Part shown: in pieces, positions 1 through 13,707 of the stretch | Position numbering within the stretch: position 1 is the stretch's first letter | Layout: every line of letters starts with the position of its first letter | NCBI GenBank assembly: GCA_018398815.1 | Contig: CM031620.1 | Location: 59,394,055-59,458,054 of the forward strand | Direction: 5' to 3' | From: Conus ventricosus | Taxonomy: Eukaryota; Mollusca; Gastropoda; Neogastropoda; Conidae | DNA length: 64,000 nt | Translations under genes and position numbers: made by a program | Notes under the pieces: model-generated | What the model saw: only the letters and a program-made list of their open reading frames with translations | Database searches by the model: none | What the model was told of the DNA's origin: nothing

Positions 1-36
<36 letters not shown>

Positions 37-56
37 AGAAGAAGAAGAATCCCCAA
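1..56. repeat. (GA)n/(GAA)n microsatellite at window start
   Basis: Almost pure AG dinucleotides with a short GAA run. The rest of 57-432 is AT-rich intron of klhl18 with no recognisable gene. Confidence 0.95.
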
Positions 57-432
57 ACTGTCTGGCTTTTATCATTCAAAAGTCCTCTTCAGAACTAGAG
101 TGATAAGCTACTAAGAGGCCGCAATTTTCAGAGAATGAATTGTCCTACTGTTATTTTCATGTAATATGCTTTCTATTTTTTACTTATTTACTCCTTTTTC
201 ATTGGTAAAGTATTACAAAAACCTAGTCTTTAAGCTGACAGCTCGAAGTATTACATCTTTCAAACTGATTTCAAGTGAAAATGACTAGAAGTGTAAAACT
301 AAAAAAATCTCAATGACAATCTCAAAAACTGTAAAACTTACCTGTCACACTGACACCTAATGCAACTAACAAGAAATGTAAAACTGATCTTTCACACTAA
401 AAACCCAGTGACAGTCAGACAGGGTTCCCTAC

Positions 433-568
433 CCTCGGGTTGAGGCCACCGATGGCGTAGACCACTCCGGGAATGTCGGTGCAGCACCGGGGTCTCGTCT
501 TAAAGGTCTGCATCAGTATGCGTCTCTCTGGCATTAGCAAGTAATCCCTTGCTTCGTCCAACAAATCT
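433..568 (-). CDS. klhl18: klhl18 exon 6 (BACK end, first Kelch strand)
   Basis: Acceptor TTTTGCAG before 568, donor GTAGGG after 433. The last codon of exon 5 is completed to Arg, followed by [16 protein letters not shown] and [20 protein letters not shown]. This LLMPERR/RTRPRCC linker is what distinguishes KLHL18 from close relatives. It leaves in phase 0; following Kelch exons are left of the window. Confidence 0.92.
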
Positions 569-1298
569 CTGCAAAAGAACCTCAGATTAGAGGGGTCCAA
601 GCACAGATACGATGAATGAAATTTGGGGCTGGCGACTAAAAAATTTGATCTTGCCAGTGTGAGGTTCTCGGAAGCCTCAATGAAGCAGCTTATAATGATA
701 AAAACCATGGCGAAGTTTCTAGATCACAATCTTCAGGATTTCTGCAAACTTTGGTCTTCAGAGGGTGGGAGTCCTAATGACAAGGAAACAGAATGTAACT
801 TAGCACCAAAACGTTTCCAGGAAAAGCATGTGTTTAAAGGGAGTAATCTTCAATAAGTTTACAGTGCCTTGCACTTATTCTGTCTTTTTAAATGTCTCTT
901 TATCATTTCAAAGAGGCAAATGAGTCCAGATTTCAGACAGTCCTGGAAAAAAGATTTTTAGACATTTTGTTTCTTTCTCTACAGGGTTCTGGGTATTTCT
1001 GATATATGATAAGAGGACTTTGCCAAATCCTGCTGCTTCCTTGTATCGTTAGTTAAAACAGACCACCATCTGGTAACTCTGAGCTTTTGGTGTTCCATCC
1101 TTAAAACTCCCTTCATCCAATTTTGGGGTTTGTTTAATTTATTTTCAAGGAAAGCACAATGACCTCATGACTCAGCAAGCGAGGCACACATTGAGTAGTA
1201 CCCATGAAGTAACAGAACTTGGAAGAATCTGAAACTGTTGTATAAGAACAGTTCATCAGGCTTTCCATGAGTTGGCTACGAACAAAGAGCAAATTCAT

Positions 1299-1356
<58 letters not shown>

Positions 1357-4300
1357 AACAAAACTGGACTGGAACCTGACAGTGGGCAGCATTCCTACCT
1401 GCACTGCAGGCAGTTCTTGATGAGGTTCTCGGAAGCCACCGGTCGCTGAGGTAGGGCGGGGTGAGCAGAGGCAGGCGGACCTGCACCATCAGTTCAGCGA
1501 TGTGGGACTTCCTCACGTCCTCACTGTGCTTCACCCACTCCAGCACGGCCTCGAACACCTGACACACACACATACATACAGAGTGATCGGCCGAAACCAC
1601 CTGCCACACGCCTATAATTGTCTGTTATGCAGACTTCATGAGTAAACTGATGTTGGCACTGCTGTGGTCTGTTGGCATTGCTGTAGCTGCACAATCAAAA
1701 TTAATGTGCCAAGGCCTTGCTTACGGAGTCAGTATCTATAGACAGGCACAATTACATAGTTTTGAGATTCAGAATGGTGTGACTGATGGCAGAGAACGAA
1801 GCCAAATTTAGAAAGAGAGGGTGTTAGTTACGCAATGACATTGACAAACAAAGCACGTGACAGACCGATGCATTTCGACCTTTGGTCTTCTTCAGGCAAA
1901 AAAATAGATCACATTTAACATTTAGGACAGTACAAACAAAGAACGAAGAGGGACTCATCTGTTATCCATGTGGTAGGGAGAATAGCCGTTTTGAGAATTT
2001 TCACTGTGCCGGAAAGTTGATTTGCTATCTTTTCTTTATATTTTAAAGAGAGTTGTTCGAATTTTCCTTCACATTCTAAAAAAATTTTAAAAGTTTGTTT
2101 CAATTTCCACCTGCAGTTACCTCACTTTGAAACGAACTTTTCTTTCACATGTCATCAAACTACATGCCAGGGCCATGCAAAGACAGAGCATGGACGTCAG
2201 GTAGGGATAGCTCATCTCTTTCATATGCTCATCAAACTACATGCCAGGGCCATGCAAAGACAGAGTCATGGACGTCAGGTAGGGGATAGCTCATCTCTTT
2301 CATATGCTCATCAAACTACATGCCAGGGCCATGCAAAGACAGAGTCATGGACGTCAGGTAGGGGATAGCTCATCTCTTTCATATGCTCATCAAACTACAT
2401 GCAGGGCCATGCAAAGACAGAGTCATGGACGTCAGGTAGGGGATAGCTCATCTCTTTCATATGCTCATCAAACTACATGCCAGGGCCATGCAAAGACAGA
2501 GTCATGGACGTCAGGTAGGGGATAGCTCATCTCTTTCATATGCTCATCAAACTACATGCCAGGGCCATGCAAAGACAGAGTCATGGACGTCAGGTAGGGG
2601 ATAGCTCATCTCTTTCATATGCTCATCAAACTACATGCCAGGGCCATGCAAAGACAGAGTCATGGACGTCAGGTAGGGGATAGCTCATCTCTTTCTAGAT
2701 GGTGAATGATTTGATCGGTGGAAATCCCTAAGAACAAGTGACATGATTGGTGGAGGGCTGTTCATTTGATCTATTATCAGTTCAACATCAGTTTCTGGTT
2801 CAAATTTATGCTTCGCGTGTGTGGGTTTTTTTTTTCTTTTTTTTTTTGTAATGACTGGTGAGTTGATTTTAACGTGGTGACAGCCCTGATGTGGCCCTTT
2901 GCGGTCGGCTGGGCTATAAGCAACATTATCTTATCTTATCTTATGCTTCGCGCATTCGCCTTCGAATGTTTACTTGGATTATATAGTGGTTTAGAGCAAA
3001 ATACTAACTGTAGTGTGTGGCCTGTGGACACACACATAATTTATGTGTACTGCTGATAGAGATTTACACTGCACAGGGTAATCAGTCGTCAGGTGTGAAT
3101 CTTACATAGCACGCTTATGGTGCGTGTGTTGCCGCTCTCAATTTACTGTCCGCTTTGCGCTAATTTGCTTCACTCACTTGAAGTGGTCCTCATTAACCGA
3201 CCTGCTGAGCTGCAGGTACTGGCTGTGACCTGCTGCTGGAAAAAGGAGAGGGGAAGGGAGGGGGTGGGGGAGGGGTGAAGAGAGGAGGGAGAGGAGGATG
3301 TGGAGGGGTGGGTGGGTGGGTGGGTGGGTGGGGAGCGGTGTAGGTGTATGAAAGTTGAGAGACATGTCTGGAAGTTCAGAATTCGATGTTTGACAGCGAG
3401 GAGTTTGCAAAGCAAGGTAGACTTCATCAGACTGATCAGCAAAGTGGGTCATGAACATCACACACTGTGAGTACACTAAGCACACCTGAAGAATCAATGA
3501 CTAACCTTCTACCCATCCTTTACCCCTACACTGTCCACCATTCTCCACTTAACGACCAATCAAAACCTACGCTTTATTCTGTACAGGGTATGGACAACCA
3601 TTTGAGGACAGCAGCTGTCATATGGACAGAAGCTGTTGTCAAAGAGACTGCTGTTCGCAAAATGCTTTAATACAGCCAAAAAATTCCAAAAATTTTTATT
3701 TCACCTTGTGTCAAGTGTAATTGTAGTAACACTGATTAATGACTGTGTGTTCAACATGATTGTGAACAATTCAGATAGGCCTTCCGTTCACTGCTGAAGT
3801 GATAGTAACAGTTCAGAAAGTCATGAATCATGTTGACTGTCCCTTGCGCTTGCACTCACTGCAACCGTCAGCTGCAATGTGTGAGATGGCCAAGAAATTG
3901 TGAGCTGGCCTCAAGATTACAGATGGCACAGAGATTTCTGTGATAACATTTTAACATAAGCAGCACTACAGTACAGACCTATACAAAACAAACCTACTTC
4001 AGGTGATTTACTCAGATCTAAAACTTTTATTTGGTGATCGAAAAAAAAAAAAAAAATCATCCAAATTTCAAATTTTAATTTCAGTTTGTTGTTGAGTTTT
4101 GAAAAAACAACACCCCAGCAGTTGCAGAAATGTTACATAAAGAAAATTTTTAAGTTCAGTGACAAAAGGTTAATCTGTATGTCTGCCATAATTAACCAGG
4201 GATTGTATCATCAATATCGCACATGTAAATTATCATTGAAACTGTTTTAAACCAAAGTTCTTTTCTTTTGTTTTGCTCAGACCTAATTTATCACACACAC

Positions 4301-7300
4301 ATAACACGATCACACATTCACTCTTTCTCACGCACACAGAATAATTAAAAGTCACAAGCTGCTCTTCCTGAACACAGATCAATGAAATGAACACCACATG
4401 TGATGAAAAATTAGATGTTTTTTCTCGTGTTTGTGTGTGTGTGTGTGTTTTTCTTCCCTCTCCAGCATCTATAAGAGTTAATACAGCTCACAATATCTAC
4501 ATCCAATTACCGACGCCAGCTTGAGCGATGCGCATCATTGATCAGAAACATGAGCTCACGGCACTGAACATCTGATGCTTGTTTATCAATGACTAGCTAG
4601 CGTGTCGGTGTCCGCTAGATGACAGCTTGGACAGGCGACCTGTTGGCCTGATTTATGATGTCAACGTGACACGAATGAGGTCACAAAATCAGCAGTCGCC
4701 AACCTATCACCTCAGAGAACTCAAAGGGCTTTTCATGTGACCTGTCAGAATGGTGTGCTTGGATCAATCATCCTAGAACAGGAAGATGGATCACTCTGTG
4801 CATAATTCTTCTGCAGTCGGTGAAGCTTGCTGTTTACCTTGGTGAATCTTGCTGTTTACCTGTCCTTAGTTTCACAGCCATTCGTGTCAGAAAGAACATT
4901 CAAGTTAAACCTCTCCCTGCAAAAGCGCCATTATCATTTGTCTCCCTTGGTTTCTGCAGGTTGATGTGAAATTTTCGTTTTCTTTTTCATATGTCAAAAT
5001 GACAGCCACTGTCATTTCATGTGATGTCTCTCAACAATGTGAGGCCTTGAAATGTCCATACATCTCACAGGTGGGGTAAACACTACCTACAGACAGAGGG
5101 CAAAGGGTGGCTGAGACAAATGGTGAAGGATACCGCTATTCAGATCTTGTTTCCCAGATCTAGTCATTTTTAATTGTTGGGCAAAATATTAACTGTTCTC
5201 TCTGATCAGTCTGTTATCTTCAGTAGAGCAGTTTAAGCACTGTAAATGACGTTTAGAAAAAAAAGAATTTTTTTTTTTTTTTTCAGTGCCCATGAAGTCA
5301 AAATCCTCCATCCCAACCCAGACCACTCCATATTCCACCTCATCCCCCAAAAAAACTGTCAGCCTCTTCATGTATGGTTACTGATATAAAGATGCAGAAG
5401 ATACACAGCCTTTTACAAATGATTAAAAACAAAATAAAAACGGCTCATTGTTACGTTCATGTGCAAGGCTCAGCACATATCTGGCAACTGCAGCGGTGTA
5501 CAGCTGACCAACGAAAATACTCCACCTGCAAAGAATGTGCAGCTGCTAGTAGAATACACAAACAGCATAACTTAAAAAAATTTTTTGGAAGGGTTATTTC
5601 TCCTACTCTATTCATTCACAAAGTACTTCAATCATGTCTCCCTCACCCCTCCCACTGTCACACCTCCACTCTTCCACTGTCACACCTCCATCAACTCTTC
5701 CACTGTCAAACCTCCATCCACTCTTCCACTATCACACCTCCGCTCTTCCACTGTCACACCTCCACTCTTCCATTATCACACCTCCGCTCTTCCACTATCA
5801 CACCTCCGATCTTCCACTATCACACCTCCGCGCTTCCACTGTCACACCTCCGCTCTTCCACTATCACACCTCCGCTCTTCCACTGTCACACCTCCGCTCT
5901 TCCACTATCACACCTCCGCTCTTCCACTGTCACACATCCCCTCTTCCACTATCACACCTCCGATCTTCCACTGTCACGCCTCCGCTCTTCCGCTGTCACA
6001 CCTCCGCTCTTCCACTGTCACACCTCCGCTCTTCCACTATCACACCTCCGCTCTTCCACTATCACACCTCCGCTCTTCTGCTGTCACACCTCCACTCTTC
6101 CACTATCACACCTCCGCTCTTCCACTGTCACACCTCCGCTCTTCCACTGTCACACCTCCGCTCTTCCAGTATCACACCTCCACTCTTCCACTGTCACACC
6201 TCCGCTCTTCCACTGTCACACCCCCGCTCTTCCACTATCACACCTCCACTCGTCCACTATCACACCTCCACTCTTCCACTATCACACCTCCGCTCTTCCA
6301 CTGTCACACCTCCGCTCTTCCACTGTCACACCTCCGCTCTTCCACTGCCACACCTCCGCTCTTCCACTGCCGTTCCTATGTCAGCCGTGCCTTCTTTCCT
6401 TTTGCCACCTCCACCAGTAATGGCAGTAGTAGTGCCCTGACCGTGACACCGGCCAGAATGTTACAACACTGCCACGCCAGCACCCTTTTGCCCTGCTTCC
6501 CCTCCCCCTCCTCCTCATGTACTGACTCACATACACCCCCTCTTCCTCTTGGCTTCCTCCTTCCCTAACTCACCCACTCTTCCGTCCATCTGAACTCCTC
6601 TGTCCTCACCTTTGCTATCCTTCAGAGCTCACATTTTAACGTTGACATATTCTACATATGCCACACCAACGGTGAACACAGTGATGATTTCACTTGACAT
6701 AACATGGACAACATTTGCCGAGTTCAGGTATACCTTTCAGATGTTCCCTGAAACAACGGCAAACTTTCTACTATTTTCACACTGGGACATCCTTTTTTTT
6801 TGGGGTGGGGGGGAGGGGGGGGGGGGGGGGGGGGGGGGTGGGGGGGGGGAGCTCTCCTTGTTTGTTCTGTGCACTTATAAGCAGCATTCTTTTGAAGCTG
6901 TAGCCACGTGATGATCTGGTCATGGGAGCAAGAATTACCCCACATGTTTGTTATTCACTGTCTACTGCTCCCTGCTCCCCCTGCTCCAGTTAAGATTTCC
7001 TTTCACAGACATCAAACTGAGGGTCACCTGGACTTGTATCTGTTTCTCTGTGTGTTCTCTTTGACTATAGTCAAGACTGAAAAGGCTCTGGCGGTCTTGA
7101 ATTATTGCTAATTTATATCTGTTCCTTTCTTAAGCTGTTGTTTGTTCCTGTGTACATGTGTCAGGTGTAGAGATTATGGGCCTGCTTGGAATGTTTTGGT
7201 GGTGGTGGTGGTGGTGTGGGGTGGGGGGGGGAGACGTCTCCTTGTTTATTCTGTGTGGTCTGTGTTAGCATTTGTGCTATGTAATTTGGTGTTATAAGCA

Positions 7301-10300
7301 CCATGTGTTTGGAGCTATAGGCGAGTAATTATCTCATCCTGGGAGCGAAAGTTGTCCTACTCATTTGTCATCAAAATCAATGGCTCTCAGTAACTGTGAC
7401 GAGCAGTTTCCCTCCAAAGTAATTCCCTGTCCTCAACATGGATCAGTGCATTCCAGAGCACCTCACCTGGCCCAGCAAGCACTGACCACAAACAGGGACT
7501 GGCAGTAGCAAAGATGCTTGACAATAGTAGAAAGAAACTCGTGGAGAGCGTGGCAGCAGAGAGTCCTCAGAAGAGAAGCCCCCTTCAGGCAAGTGTTTCG
7601 GCCCTTATCTCCTGACACTCTAGGGGGGTTGGGCCACACCCGGTTCATGACTCCGGATGTCCCTCTGCTGCCCTTTTTTTTTTTTTTTTCCCACCTCGGG
7701 ACGAGCCATTGGCTGGGATTCGAACCCATGACCCTCTGGACATGCTCATTTTCTACTTAATGACTCGCGCTTTAACCACTGAGCACAGGGACACCTGATT
7801 TTTTGTAGGGAAATTAAGCCTTATGAAGTTCACTTTTGTTCCTCCTTGACCAGATCCAGCTTGAACACCTCTCTGCCGCTTCTGCCATTGCTTTCAGGGC
7901 TCTGGTTTTTTCCTTCCCTGCAACTGAGAGCTGTTTCATGAGGCTGTATGCAGACGTTCCTACAAATCCCCTCGCTCCAATTTCTGCAGTGAGGACTTTG
8001 ACCTGATAGCCTTCTCTCCTCAGGCTGTTTGCCAGATCAGCATACTTTTCAGTCTTGTAGATTTGAGCTGCCTCCATTCTGTTCTCATATGGCACCGTGA
8101 GCTCGATCATGATCAGCTGCTTGGTTGACTTAGAGTGGACTACTATGTCTGGTCTCATGCCACTCTTGCTGATGATCTCTGGGTGACTCTTCCATTCTGG
8201 AGGTCTGCAGTGCACTCCCAGTCATCTGCCCCATCCAGCAGACTCTGCCTGCATGTTTCGAGTGGCACTGTTGTTCTTGGCCATGATTTGCTGCCTCCTG
8301 CCGTGAAGAATGTTGCGGGTGCTTTTGGAGTCCTGATTCTCCCTTTTGTGGTGTTGGTACTAGCCCAGACTACTTGTACAATTTCTTTGAGCACTTGGTT
8401 TGTGCCTCCATGTGTACCTTCCTTGAGCCAGGCTACTTTACATGAGCTTAGAACATGCTCCACTGTTTGTTTTTCATGGCAGAGGGGGCATGCAGGATCG
8501 TCTGTTTTCCCCCACTTCACCAGGTTTGCATTTGAGGGCAGAAGGTCATATGCAGATCTGAGAATGAAGCTGATCCTGAGAGGGGCCATGTGCCAAATGT
8601 CATTCCAAGTTAGACTTCTTTGGAGTGCATTCTCCCACGTTGTCCATTGCCTTGCTGGCTCTGCTGGACTGCTTTTTGGAGTCTTTTTTGGTCTTCTTCT
8701 TTTCTCATCTCCTGAATCAGCATGTCTCTTTTGGCTTTTCCTTTGGCCTTTGACCACCATTCAGTTTTGGTCACCCCCAGTCCTTGTCTGTTGGTCTGTG
8801 TGTGTCCTGTTATTTCTCTGATCTTGAGACTTTCTTTTGCAGAATCCATCGCCTCTTGAACTTTCCTTTTCTGCCTGTCTTCAGCTGGGGCTTGATTGCT
8901 TCTACCACCTTGTCTCCTGAGTCCTCCAGCATGCTTTGAAGTCTGATCTTCCTGCTTTGTATTCCTCCAGGATGGATTTCAGTGGTAGTTTGAGCTTTGC
9001 TTGGCGACAGTACAGCGCGATGTCAGTCAGGCAGGGTGGGACACCAAGCCATTTCCTTGTGAACTTGTGGTTTTGGCTTCCATTGCCTCCACTGTGCTGG
9101 TGCAGATGTCGTATATCATCAGAGGCCATAGGAGCTTTGGTTATCAGCATGAACTGCAGACACCAGACCTTGTATTTGCCAGGGACCCCACACTGGTCAA
9201 TGGTCTCCAAGCCTTCTTCCGCCTTTCTGCTTGGTTTCTTTTGCTCTTTGTGTGTCTTTCCCAGCGTATCTCATACCATTTCCAAGTCTTGATGGTTCTT
9301 CTGTGACTGTTGGAAGGGCCTGGTTGGCAAAAAAACTGAAGACCACAGATTCGGCCACTTTTCCTTTCCTCAGTGGGGGAACTCCGTGATTTTTTTGGTT
9401 TGGGAACTTCATTCTGGTTTGAGGCAACTATGTCGTCCAGCCTCTCCAGCACATGCGTGTCCGTCTTCTCTGGATGAAATCACTTGTGTCATCCATGAAG
9501 GCCTTGAGAGGAGGCATCTTGTATCCATCGCCAAGGTCTGTTTGTCTGCGTTGTTTGTTGCTGCTTTCAAGATGAGTTCCATTGGGCCCGCACGAACAGT
9601 ATCGGGGAAATTGCAAAAGCCCCTTGCAAATGCCACTTCCAAGTTGATCCCAAACAGTTGTATACTCCTTGGTAGAGGAACCGCATTGAGAAGCACTGAA
9701 GTACTTCTTGAGCATGTCGCGGATGTTTTTTTGGCACATGGTACATTCAAGAGCCAACTGTATCATCTCATGGGCAAAAGATCCATATGCGTTTGCCAGA
9801 TCAAGCCACACTACGTCCAGGTCTCTCTTTTCTGTTTTTGCTTTTGGATTGCGTCCAGATCATTGTGGCGTGTTCTACACAGCCAGCCCACGCCTGGGAT
9901 TTCCACCTTTCTGGACTGACACATCCAAGTACTTGTTTTCCATCAGGTACTTGGTCAGCCTTGCTGCCATGACAGAGAAGAAGATTTTCCCTTCGACGTT
10001 CAGTAGTGATATTGGCCTGAACTGGCTGATGTCACTTGAGTTTTGCTCTTTGGGGATGTACACACCATCTGCCGTCATCCACTGGCCGCTGATCTTCTGG
10101 TTTCTCCAAGCCGATCGCAGCAGCCTGTGGAGCCACTCCAGCACCTTGGGACATTTCTTGTAAAGCTGGTAAGGTATTCCGTTTGGCCCTGGTGATGATT
10201 TGGCTCTGGCTTTGTCGACCACCTTCTTGATTTCCGCCAACGTTGGAGGCTTGCCATTGAACTGTTCCTCAGGGTTGGTTGGCCATACCAGACCTTGAAT

Positions 10301-12381
10301 GTCGAGTGGTGCTTTGCTCTGTGAGTCAGAGTATGTTTTCCTCAGATGCTGCTCAAGAACTCCTTTGTCCACACTTAGGGTCCCAGATTTTGGCTGCTCA
10401 AACAGTGTTCTGGCAAACTGGAAGGGGTCTCTGAAGAAGCGCTCTTGTGTCTTCTTCTTTTGCTCTTCCTCTTCCTCGCAGATTCCGCTTTGCTGAGGGC
10501 GCTTGTGTTTTTCTTCAGGTCTTCCCACAGTTTTTCCAAGCCTTTTTTTCAGCTGGCAGTGCGGTCTTCATTTGCTTCTTGAGGTTGTTCTTTTGGACTC
10601 TGATCTTGTCCATCTTTTCTTGGCGTCTGGATTTCTTTGGAGGTGTTTTCTCTTTGGGTAGTTTTAACTCCATAGGCGTCTCTACATGTGGCATACACAA
10701 TGTCCCCATATGTGGCTAGTTTGTGTTCCAGGGTGCTTTTTTCCTATCAGTGCGTCGAGTCTTTGGACGATTTTTGCATCCAGTTTCTCCCAATCTTCAG
10801 TTTCATTTGCTCGTGGCAGGTTGAGTTTCAGGCGCCCTGGCATCGAGGGCCTGTGCAAATTCCTCATCCGAACCAACAGCGTGGATGTCCTTGGCACATT
10901 ATACATTATACATTCTCATAACAGACACAAGCACCCAACAGTTTACACTGGTAACATCTTCAGATATTTCGGCTACTGAAAATAGAGCCACTTCAGAATA
11001 GTTAGATTTGAAATTGAAACAAATTTTCAAAGAGAAATCATAGTTAATCCACCAAATGAAAGAGACAAATTACAAAACAAAACATGACATGTTTCTTTGG
11101 TCTTCTTCAGGCAAGATAAACAACATTCGGGGACAATGAAAATGAAGAACAAGCAATCACTTATCTCCTTAAATATCGCACAAGAGGGACAATTTTGCTG
11201 GTTGTTAATTTTCATTGTCCTGAATGTTGTTTCTCTTTTCCGAAGATGACCAAAGAGGTCGAAATGTGTTGTGTTTTGTCTTGCAATTTGTTTGTCCGTT
11301 TCGTATGGTGGATTAATCATAATTTCTCTTTAAAAGTTCACTTCAGAATAGTTTTCTTTTTCTTCTTTCTTTTCTTTCTTTTTTTTTTAAATTTTTTTTT
11401 TATAGATATTTCAAACTAAAAATATTTGGACTTCATAATCTGGAGCACAAGGAATCCTCCTGAAGTGCTGCTAAGAGGAGGAAATAATAAACCGCTGTAC
11501 AGGCTGGGTGGGGGATGAGAGAAGAGGGAGGGAGGGAAAGGTGGGCATGTGGGCGTGGCGGGGCAGATGGAAAGGGATGGTGTCTGACATCTAGAATGGA
11601 AAGAGGAGGTGACAGAAAGGGATGAGGTGGGGAGTGAGGGGAGGGAGAAGAGGGAGGAGAAAGAAGGTGAAGCTGAGGTCAGGACTGGGCGGTAAGAAGG
11701 ATATCAGTGGAACTACAGCAGCACCAACAGAGGGTGCAGATGTACTGTGGTTAGATCATACAGTAGCAGGCTGTTAAAAAGAAAAAAAAGATGTTTATCC
11801 CACCATCAAATCGCTCTGTCAGTCGGCAGCATGTTGTTGTGCCAGACACACACAGGCCACAATGCAATTCTTCCTGCACAGTGCTCAGTGGAACAGCCAT
11901 GCAGAAAGTTATTGTTTCTTTCTATGGTCACGCAGGCCTCAGCCAGAAGGCAAAATTCACTAACAATCATGGGTGCAAGCAGTTGCATGACAGTGCAGTA
12001 ATTCATTATCTCATTTGTTACAATTCAAAATTTGGCACTCTTACCTAAAAAAAGATTAATTAAACAGACAGAAGAACCCTAAAAAAAGGATTAATTAAAC
12101 AGACAGAAGAACCATTGTTCAGCAACCAGGTCCAGATCCAGACGTGTACAATGTTTGTGCATGAAAACTGAGCAAGTCTTGGTTTCCACTGTTACAAACA
12201 CTGACCAGTATCGTGTGATCGATATGCTAGGAGAGATATACAATCAATGTGTCGTTCCTTGCTGATGAGTATCTTGTGTCTTGTGAAAAAATTCAATGCT
12301 CCTGGAATTTCAGCCCAGACTCAAACATACAATTCACTGCATCATAGTCTGAGTTGGCAAGTAGTGGAATAGAAATGAATG

Positions 12382-12460
<79 letters not shown>

Positions 12461-13676
12461 GGGAAGGGTGAGGGATGAGGACGAAGAAATGAAAATGGAG
12501 GCCTAATAGGAAGCAGTTGTCCCCCTTCATCACAGCACAAGGCAATGATATTGATCTGTCTGATCAACAGAACTGGAAGGAGCTATAAAAGAAATCATAA
12601 AATTACTGGCAGCACTAAGTGAACACCTACAAGCCTTGTCACCTGACATCCTTTCCTTACCAGTACTTCCACAGCTGGCTGAAGAATTGGATCCCATACT
12701 AATTCTTATTTACAAATCTTCTCTGGCTTTAGGAGTCGTTGCATGGAACTGGTGCCCTGCCAACATGGCAATCCATTCTCAAAAAGGGGGCAATATTATG
12801 ATCCATCAAACAAACCGGTCATTGTCTTCTTTACAAGCTACAAGCAACCCATGTAAGATCCTTGAACACATCACTGTCAGTACCCTCATGTCTGACACAG
12901 AGATTAACAGCAGACTTGGCACGGAACACATGGCTTCTGATATTTCAGACCTTGTGAGACATAGCTTCTGGACTTCACTGAGCCAGCATGGAACTAGTGA
13001 ATGAAGCTGACATCATAAACTGTGGATTTTGTGACAGCATTCAACAGAGTCAGTCACAGCCTGCAGGTACACAAGCTAAGCCACTGTGGAGGAGGGGGCA
13101 AGCCAGTAGGTGACTTAGTGCCTTCCTGCAAGACAGACAGCAGGCAGTAGTGGTCAACCGTGAAAAAGCGGATCTTGCCAGCGTGAGATCAGGAGTTCCG
13201 CAGGGATCAGTTCAAGGGCCTGTGTGCTTTTCATGGTGTACATAACAATCTCCCAGAAAAGCTCTCTTCACCAGCACGACCATTTGCCAACAACACTGTT
13301 GTCTGTAACCTCGCTGCCACATGCTACGATCATGACCAGCTGCAGCAACACCTCTACCACTTAGAAGAATAGGATGAGAAATGGGACATGGCACTCCACC
13401 CTGAAAAACATACCACCCTCTCTGTCATCAGTAAAAACACTATAACTGCATAATTACAAATTTCATGGCCAACACCTGGAAACTGTCACCCCTGCCAAGT
13501 ATCTGGGTACTAGCATCACCCATTACCAAAACTGGGACAAGGTTATTAACACCATATGCTTTAAACTAAAGCCAATAAAACCTTGTTTTTTTTATAGCAA
13601 GGATTAGTGTGGGCCATTGAAAGGAGGTCACCCTTTTGAACCCCATATCTGGGTGCACATGTACAGCATAGCCCTC

Positions 13677-13707
<31 letters not shown>

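Noticed and set aside
650..690. Possible duplicated piece of klhl18 exon 5 (GAGGTTCTCGGAAGCC shared with 1421-1436)
   Set aside because: Only 16 bp match with no extension on either side; treated as chance.
2148..2696. CRISPR-like array
   Set aside because: Units are contiguous and identical without variable spacers, and the DNA is eukaryotic.
5374..6568. Open frames of 348, 327 and 268 codons on the plus strand
   Set aside because: All three are the same 22-bp minisatellite read in different frames; no domain, no codon bias, no splice context.
7680..7797. Functional tRNA gene
   Set aside because: Box A and B are good, but the acceptor stem does not close and an A-tail follows closely; a tRNA-derived SINE fits better.
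8135..8821. 228-codon plus-strand frame
   Set aside because: Antisense shadow of the R2/NeSL-type LINE polyprotein, which has clear motifs on the minus strand.
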